From Massospora cicadina (Eukaryota; Entomophthoromycota; Entomophthoromycetes; Entomophthorales; Entomophthoraceae), in contig JAKSZP010009258.1 in the NCBI GenBank assembly GCA_022478985.1, forward strand, positions 178,519 to 242,518: a stretch of DNA of 64,000 nt, given 5' to 3'. Below are positions 45,949-57,566 of this stretch, piece after piece; position 1 is the first letter of the stretch; every line of letters begins with the position of its first letter. Below the pieces are notes generated by a model. The model was not told where the DNA came from and made no database searches. It saw only the letters and a program-made list of their open reading frames with translations. The position numbers and the translations under genes are program-made.

Positions 45949-47864
45949 GGTCATTCCAAATAACTTAAACACATTTTAATTGAGAAATTCACTAACTGAA
46001 AATTTATGAATTGATTATTGGTTATATTGATCTTCAGGGTCATTTTAGGATTGTTGATTTTATTGGAATGCTATTTGAGGTCAGCGGCAGTGACAGAACG
46101 TCAAATCAAAAATGCTTAGGTGCACAGGGGCTGAAGCCACCTGGTGAGAGTGATCTGGAACCCCAGATATTTGATACCTAAGAAGATTGGCAATCAGGCA
46201 ATCTTAGCTTTTGAGAGGCATGTCAGAGTCAATATAATAGGAGAAAACTTGGGGGTCATATTTTACCAAACCAGTGATGGAGTATTGTGGAAAATCCTTA
46301 TTAAGGGAACATGCGGATTTCACAGAATATTGGCGATCATGGCCAGGGGTAACTACTCATAAAGTTGGCGACAGTGCACCAAGTTCCTTGATCAATGGAT
46401 CAGAGTGGCCACCCAATGATCATTGGTACTACCACACAGATGGTGACGTGATTTTACAGCATGGTTAAAAATTATGAAGATGTTGCAACAGGTGGAGCTT
46501 ATAGATAGTTAAACAGTATATGGAGGTTTTATTAAAAAATAGTTTAATTAAGAGAATAACTGACAACAGACCATAGGAGAGACTGTTGTTTTTATAGTAT
46601 GAGAGGAGAAAATTAGAGTGAAGCCCAAGAACTGTCCTGGGCCTAGTCCCTATGTTGCATAATCTAGTTTGGGTGGTCTAAGAAGAGTAATATAGATTAA
46701 CAGATAATTTCTAAAAATTTTAGATCATATCCTAAGAATTTTGAGGTCTGGATTTTGAATATATGCATAACTCATGAGAAAAGAACCATTTCTACATAAA
46801 TTCATTCAAACTGGTTAATTGAAACAGCCAATTTTACATAGATCTTTTTTTGACTGGGTGATTATTAATTTAAATTTTAAAGTAGGATTGGGTGACCTAG
46901 AGTTTTGATCCGCGATCTGTTTTATTAGAAACAACCCCAATCTGACTTCCCTGACCCGTTTCATGTTGATTAAAACCTGGACCGGATTTGACACTCTCTA
47001 AATTATCATAAGTGACCAAAATAATTGTGAGATGAGCCCTAGGGCTATGCTGGAGCTTCCTGGACCTAAATAACTCTCTGAAAAACCCCCCAATCATTTC
47101 CACTAAGAAGGAAGAAGATAAGGGAGGCAGAAACCAAGCTTTTTAGGTGGCAAGGCAGTAACCCATTGTCATCTACCACAGAAGATAGGTCACTAAACTT
47201 GGACAAAAAGTTATTTGAGCCCTGGGCCCCTTGTCAGGATTCCTATTTGAATTAGAGATTTTTGTGTTTCAGATGAAGGAAATTGAACCTTATTTGATAA
47301 AATTGATGACGCTGTTAGTGGGGATAATCCATGACTAAATTCAAGGCCTCTTCATATTTAAATTCAACCCCAAATGATGCAATCAAATATTACTCCTCCA
47401 AACCCCCTTAATATCAGGGGTTCAACCCTTATCTATGCAGCGATTGAATCCTGTTCACCATATGTGACCAGCATGCCGCAGAATCCTCAATTGTAATTAG
47501 TATAGATCTTACATCAGAACACATGGAGATCTAACGAGAAATACTCCCTGATTTCCCATAGAATTATGTTTCTTAGAAAATGAACTTTACTCTCTTTTGC
47601 CATTAATAATTTGGCTTACCTCTTAAAATCATTTATAGACAAATTTTATATTTAGGATTTACCACTTAAGAAATTGTATCCAAAGTGAAGACTTTTAGGC
47701 CAAGAAAAATATAAATTTATGATCTAACACCCAGGAACTTTGGGTCTCCTGGCCTCTAAAATAAAGGACGAGTGGTATAACACCCCCTTTGTCCTGACAC
47801 CCCCTTACGTCTGAAGGGGTTTTGCTCACGGTCCTTATGGAGAGGCCAAGCCTCAGGACTTACA
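45949..47864 (-). repeat. 3' LTR of chromovirus P (F type), interrupted
   Basis: On the minus strand it starts TGTAAGTCCTGAGGC after AAAAGAAAATGGATAA (polypurine tract, 47865-47880). It aligns piecewise with the F LTR: ATCTTCTGTGGTAGATGACA against ATCTTGCTCACATAGTAAAT, and later GTGGTAGTACCAATGATCAT against GTGGGCTTTACCAATTCTTT. The lower end near 45949 (GGAATGACC) is approximate. Minus the solo LTR it is about 1340 bp, close to F. A 68-codon frame is open at 46897-47103. Confidence 0.65.
47232..47799 (+). mobile_element. Solo LTR of the G family inside the P LTR
   Basis: Starts TGTCAGGATTCC and ends TCCTGACA. It aligns with both G LTRs in opposite orientation (for example AATTGTAATTAGTATAGATC against GATCTATACTAACCTGCAAT inverted). 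The flanks are CCCCT and CCCCC, a 5-bp TSD with one transition. There is no primer site or polypurine tract next to it, hence solo. Confidence 0.75.
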
Positions 47865-47879
47865 TTATCCATTTTCTTT

Positions 47880-48586
47880 TAAAACAATAACTTTCCCACC
47901 TCCTGGCACATATACCAGGTAGATCTTTTTCTTGCGGTGAGCTTGATAGAAATGATGACTGCAATAATCAAGGTGGATAGGAGGCTTTAGGGTGGGAATC
48001 ATAGAAAACTCTTTCCTTCTCCTTACATTTGGTACAATCTTTTGCGATCACCCTGATTTTTTATAGGCGGGGTAGCCCTTCTATGCTGATAACTGATAAA
48101 CTGATTGACAGGATTTTATTGAGGCCAGGATTACTTCTACCTTAGCCTCCTATGAGTTGCTTACAGAAATAGGCTCTGATAAGCGAGTCTAATCATTTTG
48201 AAAGGTGATAGCTGAGAAGTGAGGAACATATTATGATGCTTTCAGTTCTCTGGGAGTTATAGGGATCACTGCATTTCCTAAATCCATCATGACTTCATAA
48301 GGACCTAAGCGTTTGCTGCCAGCTTTATTGAAGTGACCTATACGTTGAGATTTCATGTATTCAATATGACAAGAGAGCCCACTGTAATATCATGGACTAG
48401 GTGCCACTTACAATCAGCAGACTTTTTGTAGCCCTCAATGCCTTTTACAGATGCTACCCAAAGAGGTTCTAAGATTCTTAGAATAGGCTAAAAGTTTCTG
48501 CTGCGGACATTGCTGAGGACAGCGCAGACCAATATGGAAGTAGAGTTATAGCCTTTGTAAACTCCAAGATGGGAAATTCAGTGAGG
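47880..48586 (-). pseudogene. P integrase C terminus and chromodomain, broken
   Basis: On the minus strand GYKKSADCKWHLVHDI and VGSLVILNT (48380-48450) are followed near 48220 by LPEN, then HHNMFLTSQLSPF, the counterpart of LPAHWKQHPVFHVSQLSPF in F. A chromodomain-like stretch near 47960-48080 has YQLS, KGYPAYKKSG and TLKPPIHL, matching YLVAWK, ENSW and PEAPHPP of F. The upstream rest of P is cut off by the 5' LTR of D at 48587. Stops throughout. Confidence 0.75.
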
Positions 48587-49170
48587 TGCCACTAAAGTGC
48601 TATAATTACAGATATGAGGGTCACAAAAAGGAGGTCTGAGTACCTACCCAAAGAAGTGGCCATAAACTCTTAAGATTTATCTAGGGGCTCTCAGGTGATA
48701 TAAGAGGTAGTATTTGCATTTTTTATATATCCATACAGAAAGAATCTTTTTTTAAGGAATCATAATATCTAGCTAAATTAAAGAAAACAAAATGCAAGGT
48801 TGGAGACATTAGTGGAATATAACGCTATGAGATTGAGTTGAATTCCAAAGATTTCAAAAGTTAGGATTCGATATTAGGACTCAATCCAATCATCAGATTC
48901 CTCTCCTTGATATTTAGAATTTATAAACTCTTGATCCTTTCTTATATAGTTCAATTCTATAACTAAGACTAAAATGTTTCGCATAGTGAACTATTTTTAT
49001 ATTAAATATTTTGTAAAAAAACCCACCAGAATGTCTGAGCCTACCTGATGGTTCTACAGCATGTTATGAATCTCACCTGCAGATGTAGAAACAGGAGAAT
49101 TTGATCCCTTTACTACTTCCGTCGCCTCTACAACCTTACCATCAAATCATATGTTTTTGGAAATATCTTC
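48587..49170 (+). repeat. 5' LTR of D
   Basis: Aligns with 63429-64000: CGCTATGAGATTGAG, GGTTCTACAGCATG, CTCACCTGYWRATGTAGAAAC. It starts TGCCACTAAAG next to the broken integrase of P. The right boundary is uncertain because the partner runs off the window. Confidence 0.75.
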
Positions 49171-49618
49171 AAACCTTATGAACGTTTGAAGCTTGTTCCC
49201 CTCTTCTTCTGGACTTTGTTCGTTATGATTTTATGTAACAAGCCATTTAGAAAACATATTAGGGTCACCTCAGATGTTGCCTCTTTTCAACTTAGAAATG
49301 TCTTACCATTTACCATCTTTGTGCCATAGTACTTAATGACAAAGACCTCCTGAGGCCCAGTTTCTGTGACATTGTACTTGAAATGTCTAGCTCAGCTTTT
49401 TAACTCCATTTATTAGGCTTGAAAGTGTTGTAAAAATGTTGTTAACCCTACCCTAGAATTATTTATTAATCCTCTTAGACTTGTGGGCAACCTCCTTTTC
49501 AGTAAGTGCTGTCATTTTCCTATTGATCCTTGACACCATTAGATGGCTCCTATCACTCAGGAAGTTTTACTGGCCTTCTTTGACTATAACACACCTTCTT
49601 CAACCTGTGTAAAAATTT

Positions 49619-51915
49619 GGGACTATCCCCTAAAAAGAAGTGTATTGTGCAATAGTATTAATGAGGAAATCACTTGAATTTGGCGCAGAAAACACACCAT
49701 ATCTCCTTCTTCTCCATCTCCTCATATTGTACTTACTAGAAAAGGCTTCTGATGGCTTTTCCAAGTGGCAGCAAAAAACAGCGTAGCTCCTATCTATTAT
49801 TATGAATGAGACCTTTGTTCTGTCCCAAGAATGTCCGCCTCCTTCACACAAGTATTGCAGCTCGTTTAACTCCTTGTCTCGAGGGCAGAATCCCCTTAAA
49901 CGATAACTTAAGTTTTCCAGGTGCAAGCTTCCCAGTTTGACTCACTTATGGCTCTTTAAATCTCTCTGATACATAATTCTTGGATACCACTGGTCCGCTC
50001 TGTCAATCTGGGCTGATCCTCCCAAGGCTCTCTCCGCCACTTGTGCATCTCTCTTGGCTTTTTTAGTACTATTGGTGCCAAATGCAAGAGGGGGTCCTCT
50101 ACGCATCTTTATTTGCTGGTTGCCAAAATAATATGATGATTGGATAAAAAACCTGACATGGTGCCATGACGTTAGCCTAATCATATATATCAGAAGATGA
50201 AGAGGGGTTGGGGGATTTTCATCAGACACCATTTTCTTCAGGTAGCGGAAAAAGCAGACAAAAAGGGAGTTGGATCGTCAGCGGTGTGGGGTAGAAGGAG
50301 AAAGAGATGAGGGTTTACCTAATCAATGAGGCCAGCAGTGTGCATCACCTCGACATATTGGGCGATCCAGTATTCAGCAAAGGTAGTAAATTTGGTCACA
50401 AAAGTAAATGACTTGATGCGTTGTCAGGTTTGAGGGTGGTTGGGGTCAAACATTGATGATCTCACCACATTAATTCACGCATGGCCTGCTGAAAATGCTA
50501 GTAACTCAATATCAAATTTTGCTTTCCTATAGAAATCTATAGGGAAGTTAGGTATAGAAAACCCCTCGCAAAGGGGCTTGATTGCTGTATGGAGGGCTTG
50601 ATGGAGAAGGATGTTGGTGGGGGAAGTGGCTGCATTGACAGGCTTTTGATAAATATCTTTATAAACTGGGAAACCGTTGTGAGGATGGAAATGGCAGCGG
50701 AGAGTCAATTGTGGGCGGTGTGAAGAATTCTGATCAGTTGAAGTCAAGTTTAATTCCATAGGCATGTTCAGCATCATCAATCCATTTGAGGGCGTTGAAA
50801 GGATTTGATATTTGATATTGCCAGCGCTAAACTGTAACAGGAGTTGGTTAGGTAGCAGATGCCGATTGGCCATACACAGTGAATCATGGCATATCACCAT
50901 CGCATGAGCTGCATTCTGCTCAGGAATGGTTATTGCAGTTGAAACTTGGTTAGGTGGAGCAGTGGGAGAAGCACTCTTAGCAGATGAGGGTAGGGGAAGA
51001 ATTTTCCCATCTCAAAAATTTAAAAATCAGTAGTGTGGGGACCATCTAGTAAAATAAAAAAAAAAAAAAAAAAAATAGTAGTGTGGAGACGCTAGAGGGT
51101 GGAGCGGCAGAAGCAGCTTCAGTGGTAAACTCTGGCACTTGCACTTTGAGTGGTTGAGAGAAAAGCACAAGTGACAAATGGCGTGGCTATTTTTGATGCA
51201 TGCCTAGAAGGTATGATAAGGCATATATGATCACAGTGTGGGGTGTTTCACAGGGTGGTTGTCATGACAGAATGGGTTAATTGTGAATGCGCGAGGCCCA
51301 GCAAGACAATTAGCGCCATTTGGAACCAAATACTTCAGCTTGGGGTCAGCGCCGTAGGCAGCCAATCACTCTGTGATCTCATGGTGGAGGCGTTTGGTGG
51401 AGAGGTGGGAGAGCAAGCTGGTGAACTGGACCACCAGTGTGGCCTCATCCAGCAACCGAGTTTGGATGGTTGAAATTGGAGTTTTTTTTAGAAATTAAAG
51501 GCTGCTATGCTGCTGCCATGGCGTAGGCTTCACATTAGAAGCCAAGGTCAATGTACCACTTAAAGGGACAGAAATATATCAATCCAGTGGGTTTTTAAAC
51601 TGCTATGGCCATCTCAATGATGGCTGTGCTCACATAGGGGAAGAGATTTCTATACTCGACCCAAAGGCCAAAATCCAGGTTGCTCCAAGGGAGCACCAGG
51701 GGGCTTCAGAGCACCGCCTGATAGCATGCGAGGTGATGGGATAGGTCCTGAGGCGGGATTTAGCGACTGGAAGTGTTTGTGGGTCTAGTTGGCCCAGCCT
51801 GGGGCATTTCAGCGGCGGCTGATAAACGCCAGGAGGGTTCACTGCCACCCTATGCAGGGAAGCAGGCATCAATCAAGTTAACATATGCTAGTAGCGGTGC
51901 AGGTGAAAAGGTGGT
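49619..51915 (-). mobile_element. Retroposon family N, copy N1, in gag of D
   Basis: 2297 bp flanked by TGTGTAAAAATTT (49606-49618) and TGTGTAAAAAATTT (51916-51929), a TSD length typical of target-primed reverse transcription. Its 5' part on the minus strand shares a reading frame with N2: LEYRNLFPY-like and AIIEMA residues followed by IYFCPF, against YGKLFPYHDQAIIKMAQVVM and IDFCPI in N2. Further frames are 50475-50900 (141 codons), 49942-50232 and 49630-49926. There is no RT and no known domain. It holds a tiny poly-A insertion at 51043-51076. Confidence 0.65.
51043..51076 (+). mobile_element. Minimal poly-A retroposed stub inside N1
   Basis: CATCTAGTAAAAT followed by 21 A. It is flanked by CAGTAGTGTGGGGAC (51028-51042) and TAGTAGTGTGGAGAC (51077-51091), a near-perfect 15-bp direct repeat. 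It looks like a severely 5'-truncated retroposition event. The undecayed A-run suggests it is recent. Confidence 0.65.
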
Positions 51916-52559
51916 TGTGTAAAAAATTTTTGAATTTTAAATTTTTTTGAATAAGTAATCAATGTGAAAGAAGTCACCTCTATTGGCTTTCATCCAAACA
52001 AACAACCCTTTTCCAAAATTCCCAAATTGGTGGAGAATTCCTTGGATACAGAGAGGAGTGTGACATTTCCCATTAGAAAATCCTTAAATTGATATTTTAA
52101 TTAGCACCCAATTCAAGGAGTTTCCCACCTAAACTCTTACTACAATGAACTCTTCATCCAAGTTTGACCAAATATTTGGACCCATCCTTGAGCCAGCTGG
52201 AGGTAAGTAGTGTAGCTTTTAAAAATAGGTGGGGCTCACTCTATGATGTCTCTTCTTTGCCGCACTCCCCATAATACCCCTCATTATTGCTTTTTGGAAG
52301 AAAAGGGGGTTAGTAAGTTCCTAACCATAAACACTGATCATTCTCATCTTTTTATCTTAAACTCCTCTTCTGTCAACAAATAGATCTTCCATGGCAGCAG
52401 ATATTAATTCCAAACTCAAACCATTTAACTGTTCATAAACTTAACTCATGATCCAAAGATTACCGCCCCTATGGATAACAAGTCAATATCCTAGAAAATG
52501 CCGTAGTATGACCTTTCATCAATTATACTAAATACCAGTTTAGCCATTCCCTTGTGTCA

Positions 52560-53040
52560 TTGTGAGTGACGCATCACTACCTCTTTCCTCTGTCCGCGAT
52601 GCTAGATACCAATCCCCTTTTAAAATTTACAACCAGCTCTAAGGCCAGGTTGTGTAATTTCATCACCTTAGAAGTTTTTCCAAACTCTCCTGGTTCCCAA
52701 AGCGAAGTAATATGGCCTTCTGGTATCATCACTCTCTCTTCTACGACCATTAAACCTTCTTCTGAATACTTCTCGTTCTTGGCTAGATTTACTTCTGATA
52801 TCAAGAGCTGGGAGCCCGTAGTATTGATAGACACTGGGCTATTGCAAAAATTTCTAAACTTGGAGCTTGCAGAGGCTCTGGACCTACCTATGTTCCTAAG
52901 TCCCCTGTAAGAAGGCGCTTCTTAGGACATTTTGCAAATGCAATTTTACACCTTTTTCCTTTCTGGTAATGATGGTTTGTTTATTAAACTATTCTTGACA
53001 GTTAAAGACATTATATAACGTCATTTTGTATTTAGTTGTA
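52560..53040 (+). pseudogene. D aspartic protease, broken
   Basis: The frame 52566-52910 contains SWEPVVLIDTGLLQKFLNLE with the catalytic Asp-Thr-Gly (near 52825-52835), then LAEALDLPMF. The frame then stops and the C-terminal half is decayed. Confidence 0.82.
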
Positions 53041-53708
53041 GCGAAAATTTATCCTGAAGAACTAGTTGGCAGAAAGATGGCACTAGCCAGAGTCTCTGAC
53101 AATAAGAATATTACAATCCCTATGATTGAATTAACTCCAGGACCCTTTACATCAAAATGATGGCCGGCGCCCTCTGTGCAACTTGAACCTCTAAAAACTG
53201 CAACTCTCACACCACTGGAGCTACCATAATGTATCAAGTCTTACGCCGATTCTTTTGATGTCTTTAAGGCCCCAGGACTACTATCGCATATAAAGTTTTA
53301 TCTTGAGTCCATATTACCCATGGGCCTAGTTAAGAGCACTTCACCAATATACCCCTTATCCTTAAAGGTAGAAGCTGCCATAGACGAATGGGCGTCAGAT
53401 ATATTGAATAAAGTAAAGATATTTAAAGAAGTCAATTCACAAGTATGCTCCCATTATCTTCGTTGCAAAGTTAGGTGGTATGCTCAGGCCTCATGTAAAC
53501 TATAAAACTTAACTATGTGACAGTCCCTGAACCACACCACTGCTTTTAAAGCAATAGATTGCTCATTGTGTTGAATAGCTTTTTTCAGCAAAATTTGGCA
53601 GCCTGAATGCCCTTTAACAAGATCCTCATTAAAAAGACAGGAGTATATGGCAGCCTTTTGCACCAGGAAGCGCATCTATAAGTTCAGCGTCGTGCCAATT
53701 GGTTTATT
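53040..53708 (+). pseudogene. D reverse transcriptase, N-terminal half, cut by LINE
   Basis: Frames show SPIYPLSLKVEAAIDEWASD and ILNKVKIFKEVNSQVCSHYL (53320-53460), the RT fingers region. AAFCTRKRIYKFSVVPIGLF follows near 53650-53708, where the LINE begins. The same residues (VPIGLLN) restart at 58981 because the LINE duplicated its target. Confidence 0.85.
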
Positions 53709-53839
53709 TAAATTTATTGTGGGGAAGGCCGACCATAAGATGGACACTTCCGAATTTGACTCAGAAGAGACAAAACTTAGTACCAGGGAAGGCACCCCAG
53801 AGAAGCGATGCTATCTCTTGTTGCCAGCGGGAACGCCAC

Positions 53840-55123
53840 TTATGGGGAGGGGGAGGGAACGTGTGGAGGGGCCGTAGCCACAACTGAACACGTGTGGAGG
53901 AAGGGGTCTGATTTGATGAACCAGACTGGGAACCAGGAGGAGACCAGCTGTTGGCGACGCGGTGGGAGGTATCCAAACATCCACGCTTGAAAGTGGTCCA
54001 CCAAATGAGACCGGAATCTGTGGACAGCTTCTGGGAGGGTGGGGGTGGAGCCTGCGATGGCATCTAAGACAATCGAGTGGATGGTCCACATGGCAATTGC
54101 AACCACCAAAGCACAGAGGGAGGGTGGAAGAGAGGAGGCCATTGATAGAGCAAACATATCTCTTGACAGACTGAAGGGATGCGTTTGATCCTGGCCCAGC
54201 AGACGTTGAACTTCGCGCCATATCACTTTAGAGGTAGGGCACTTCTCCAGGCGGTGGAACAGCGTTTCATACTGGCCACACACGACACAGGATGAGTTTA
54301 AAGCGTTAGAGCGCTCAGCTGTATGATACACCCGCCTCAGGCAGCGCCACACATGGGAGCGGACTTGAGGCTGCAACAGAGGATGGTGTACGTATTTCCA
54401 GATAGTTTTTTGGGTCTCAATGGAGTAAGGGATGTCCATCATGTCCAGGTAGTCCACCCTGGATAGGACATGGGGCCGAATGGGGATCATGCCATCATGG
54501 ATGGGTAGCCCCTGTACCTCTTGTGTGAACTGAGGAGAGGGGCGGCCTCTTTGGGTTGTATGTCTGCTAATATGAATTCTCCACTCAGCACTCCGCATGG
54601 AGAGTAGGATTCGTTTGTAGTGGGTTTTAGTCCCGTGAGGACCTGTGGCCAATGTGTGTGATGCGAGGTATTTCATCAGGGAGTGGGGGTTCGATGGATT
54701 GTTGATGCCCAGGGCGTGGGAGAAGTTGGAGCGGGCTGCGCGGGACCAGTGTTGGGAGGGGAGTGTAGGGGTGGTGACGGCCACAATCCAGGTGCCCAGG
54801 ATCTTGGCAGCATGGGCTTTGAAGTCAAGCAGGCCCATGCCACCATGATGATGAGGGTCAAACATGACCTCTAGCCATACTGATGGAGGGCGGCCTGACC
54901 AAAGCCATCCTTGCAGCAAGGCATACAAGGATTTGAAGAAGCTTGGGGAGAAGGGGATGGCATGGGCTCCAAACCGACTTTGGAGAGGAGCATAGAGTTG
55001 GCTAAAACAACCCTGCCAGTAAGGGAAGTAGTGTGGGCTCTGAGAGAGGCGATTCGCTTCGTCACGTTGTCCAGAATATGGCAATCCATTACTGCTGACG
55101 CGTATCCGACTGCCTTCATCCAC
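53840..55123 (-). pseudogene. LINE ORF2, C-terminal part (RT thumb to zinc motif)
   Basis: The longest open frame in the window, 427 codons. It begins in the RT thumb (GLPYSGQRD, then FGAHAIPFSPSFFKSLYALL) and has WSGRPPSVWLEVMFDPHHHG and GGMGLLDFKAHAAKILGTWI. The zinc motif is CVVCGQYETLFHRLEKC (Cys-x2-Cys-x7-His-x4-Cys), followed by IWREVQRLLG and a 190-residue tail ending at 53840. It is in a different frame from the preceding RT segment, so there is one frameshift in the overlap 54871-55123. Confidence 0.9.
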
Positions 55124-56093
55124 ACGCCCAGATGGCGTACCGGTCCTATGGTAGGACGTGGCACAAAGGGGAGCACCAGTGGGGCGGTGTGTGTTGAGTT
55201 AGTAGGGCGAGGACGTGGGCGAGCAGATGGGCCAGTTTGGGAACTAATTGCTGGGGCCCAGCAGTTCTGAAACTGACCAAGGAGGGTGATTTCAGTTTTG
55301 GAAGCGTTCAGTGCCGCGTTGCTTACCTGGGAATATTCCTGGATGAGAGCTTCAAGTGCGCGTGCATATTGATTAATAGACACTCCAACCACACAATCAT
55401 CTGCAAACGCCATTATCTTGACTGGAGCTTGGCCTAGCACATGGACCCCAGTGAGTTGGGCATTCACATTTCGCAGTAGTGGTTCAAGGCTGAAGTTGTA
55501 TAAGAGTGGGCTGAGGGGGTCCCCTTGTCGCAAGCCCCTTTGAGGGCGGACTACTTCCATTAGGAAGCCAGGGCCAAATAAAGCCATTATTGCAGATTCT
55601 GTGAGCAGCATCACCCAGTTGATGAAGCGAGGGGGTAGGCGGAATTGATGGAGGCAGGCCCTGAGGTATTCCCAGTTTACTCTATCATAGGCCTTTTGTT
55701 GGTCCAAGAATACAAGTGCCCCAGAGGCTGTGGATTGACATACATTAGCCACAGAGTGCACGTTATCCCAAATCGACCTTCTGGGTATGAAACTGAATTG
55801 TTCTGGGAGATGGTGGCAGATGCTACAGTCCCTAAATGGTTAGCCATGATTTTTGTTAAAATTTTAGTGTCTGTGTTTGTTAGAGAAATGGGGCGCCAGT
55901 TGGCTAAGTCTAGCTTATCCCCTTTCTTGAAGAGTGTGATGGTAAAGGCCTCATGTCCTCCTGGTAGGAGGCGCATTTCCAACAGGCTTTGGTTAAGTGA
56001 GGCGAGCAGCAATGGGGATATATATTTGAAATACTTTTTTGTAGAACTCATATGGAATGCCATCTGGGCCTGAGCATTTTCGGTTTGGCGCAC
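54871..56093 (-). pseudogene. LINE ORF2, reverse transcriptase domain
   Basis: Two frames (55677-56093 and 54871-55761). Blocks: LFKKGDKLDLANWRPISLTN, GALVFLDQQKAYDRVNWEYL (first catalytic Asp region), GLRQGDPLSPLLYNFSLEPL and KIMAFADDCVVGVSINQYAR, with the catalytic Ala-Asp-Asp intact. All catalytic residues are kept; the defect is frameshifting. It would copy LINE RNA at a nicked chromosomal target. Confidence 0.95.
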
Positions 56094-56217
56094 CGCAGAT
56101 GGCTGTCCATAATTCAGTTGGAGAAAATAAATTCATTATTTCCAGATATCAGAAAACAGTGCGGATGTGGGCTCAGTCGAGAAATTCCGCCACTTCAGCT
56201 GGCTGAATCAGATCAGA

Positions 56218-57470
56218 TCAGTACAACTCAGAGTAATACTTTTGTGTTTCAATTGCCACTTCAGCCAGTGTGTCCACAATGGAATCATCTGATCTTCGCA
56301 CCTGTGTGCAGGCCACGCTCTGGTGTGGTGCGAAAATTTTTTTTAAAGAATTTTGCGGTGCACTTGTCACCTTTTGTGATGCGTGTGGCCCTGTACTGAA
56401 CACAAACCCAATGTTTGTGTTGGCTTTCGAGTGCGTTGAGGTGGGCGGCTGCCTCCACCCACTTCCAGCCCCATGCAGAGCTGTATCCTGTAGCTGGGAT
56501 GTTGGACTCCAGGTGTGCCAACTCTTCCAGAGTGTGCGAAATGACTGCCAATGTGGCTTGTGAGCATCTGGAGGAGAGATGGCGAGAGTGGCGGATGGTG
56601 TCATCTTTGAAAGTTGCCCATGTGGAAATGGGGTCCATGCAAAATGGTGCAACAAACTTTTTTGCCAAAGTTGCTGCTTCCACCCACGTGGAAAATCCTG
56701 ACGACGCGAGCTCAGAGGGGCAGATTTTGCACCAACGTGGGGCCTTAGCAGTTGTGACAGGTAGGTGGTAGGTTAGCGATACCAGTCTATGGTCAGAGAA
56801 TTCCATTTTTGTTGTTTTGAAGTGGGAGATGTGGGGTTGGAATTTCGCCGGCGTTAGGATAAGGTCAATGCGGGTCATGGACCTTAATTGGCTGTTGTGG
56901 ATGTGGGGGCGCGTCATGTTTTTGAGTAGTGGGGCATGTTGTGGCAGCGCATCCATTAACCTGAGGGTGGCCTTTAGAATGCGCAGTTCTATGTGACCCT
57001 GGGGGGTGTGGGGTGAGGAAGTCCACCAGTCCGTTGGTGTGTTTAGCCAACAGTTCATGTCGCCAACTAGGAAAGAGTCTGGGGGTAGCGGGAGGGATTT
57101 GACTGACAAGAAAAATTCCTGACGCTCGCGTGCACTGTTTGGGGCATAGATGTTGATGATTGCGTGTGCTATGTCAGCCCAAGAGAAAGTTACAACGATC
57201 ACTCGGCCATTTAGGAATATTTTTGAGGATGTGAATTTAAAAAAATTATTTTTCTAAATTAGCACCCCACAGTGCTTTGACCAAAAGGATAGGGATGGGA
57301 GGAGCATTGTTTTCCAAGCTTCCTTGGAACCTCATGGACAGTAGGACTCCTGGATGGCCAGGATATCCACGGGTAAATTGTGTTGTAAAAAACTCAGTTT
57401 CCTAGCCCAGGACGGGGAGGCCTTGAGTACGGCGATATTCAACATCCCTAAAGTGAAGGTTTCCCCCATC
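56218..57470 (-). pseudogene. LINE ORF2, endonuclease domain
   Basis: Starts near 57458 with GMLNIAVLKASPSWARKLSF, then DILAIQES. After a degenerate piece, the 305-codon frame 56285-57202 has INIYAPNSARERQEFF, SFLVGDMNCWLNTPTDWW, RSMTRIDLILTP and KMEFSDHRLVSLTYHL. These are the AP-endonuclease motifs, including the final Ser-Asp-His. It continues to 56218 in a shifted frame. It would nick the target DNA. Confidence 0.92.
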
Positions 57471-57566
57471 GCACCTTAGGTGTGAGGGGGTGGGCACCTG
57501 GGCCCACCAGCCTCCTCTAGATCCCCACGGGCCTTCACAGCAGCGCGGGTGTTAGCAGCAATGCTA

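Larger units (their letters stand above)
49171..52560 (+). pseudogene. D gag region, decayed and interrupted by N1
   Basis: Short + strand frames at 49171-49605 (for example APITQEVLLAFFDYNTPSST just before the insertion) and at 51930-52560, on either side of N1 and between LTR and protease. No gag domain is recognisable, and the assignment is positional. A MNSSSKFDQIFGPILEPAGG frame near 52145-52205 may be part of it. Confidence 0.5.

Noticed and set aside
53811..54221. 136-codon minus-strand frame rich in Cys/Ser/Pro
   Set aside because: It overlaps the 427-codon LINE frame in another register and has no motif of its own.
54645..55437. Several + strand frames opposite the LINE RT region
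   Set aside because: They are antisense shadows of a GC-rich, well-preserved minus-strand coding region that has clear RT motifs.
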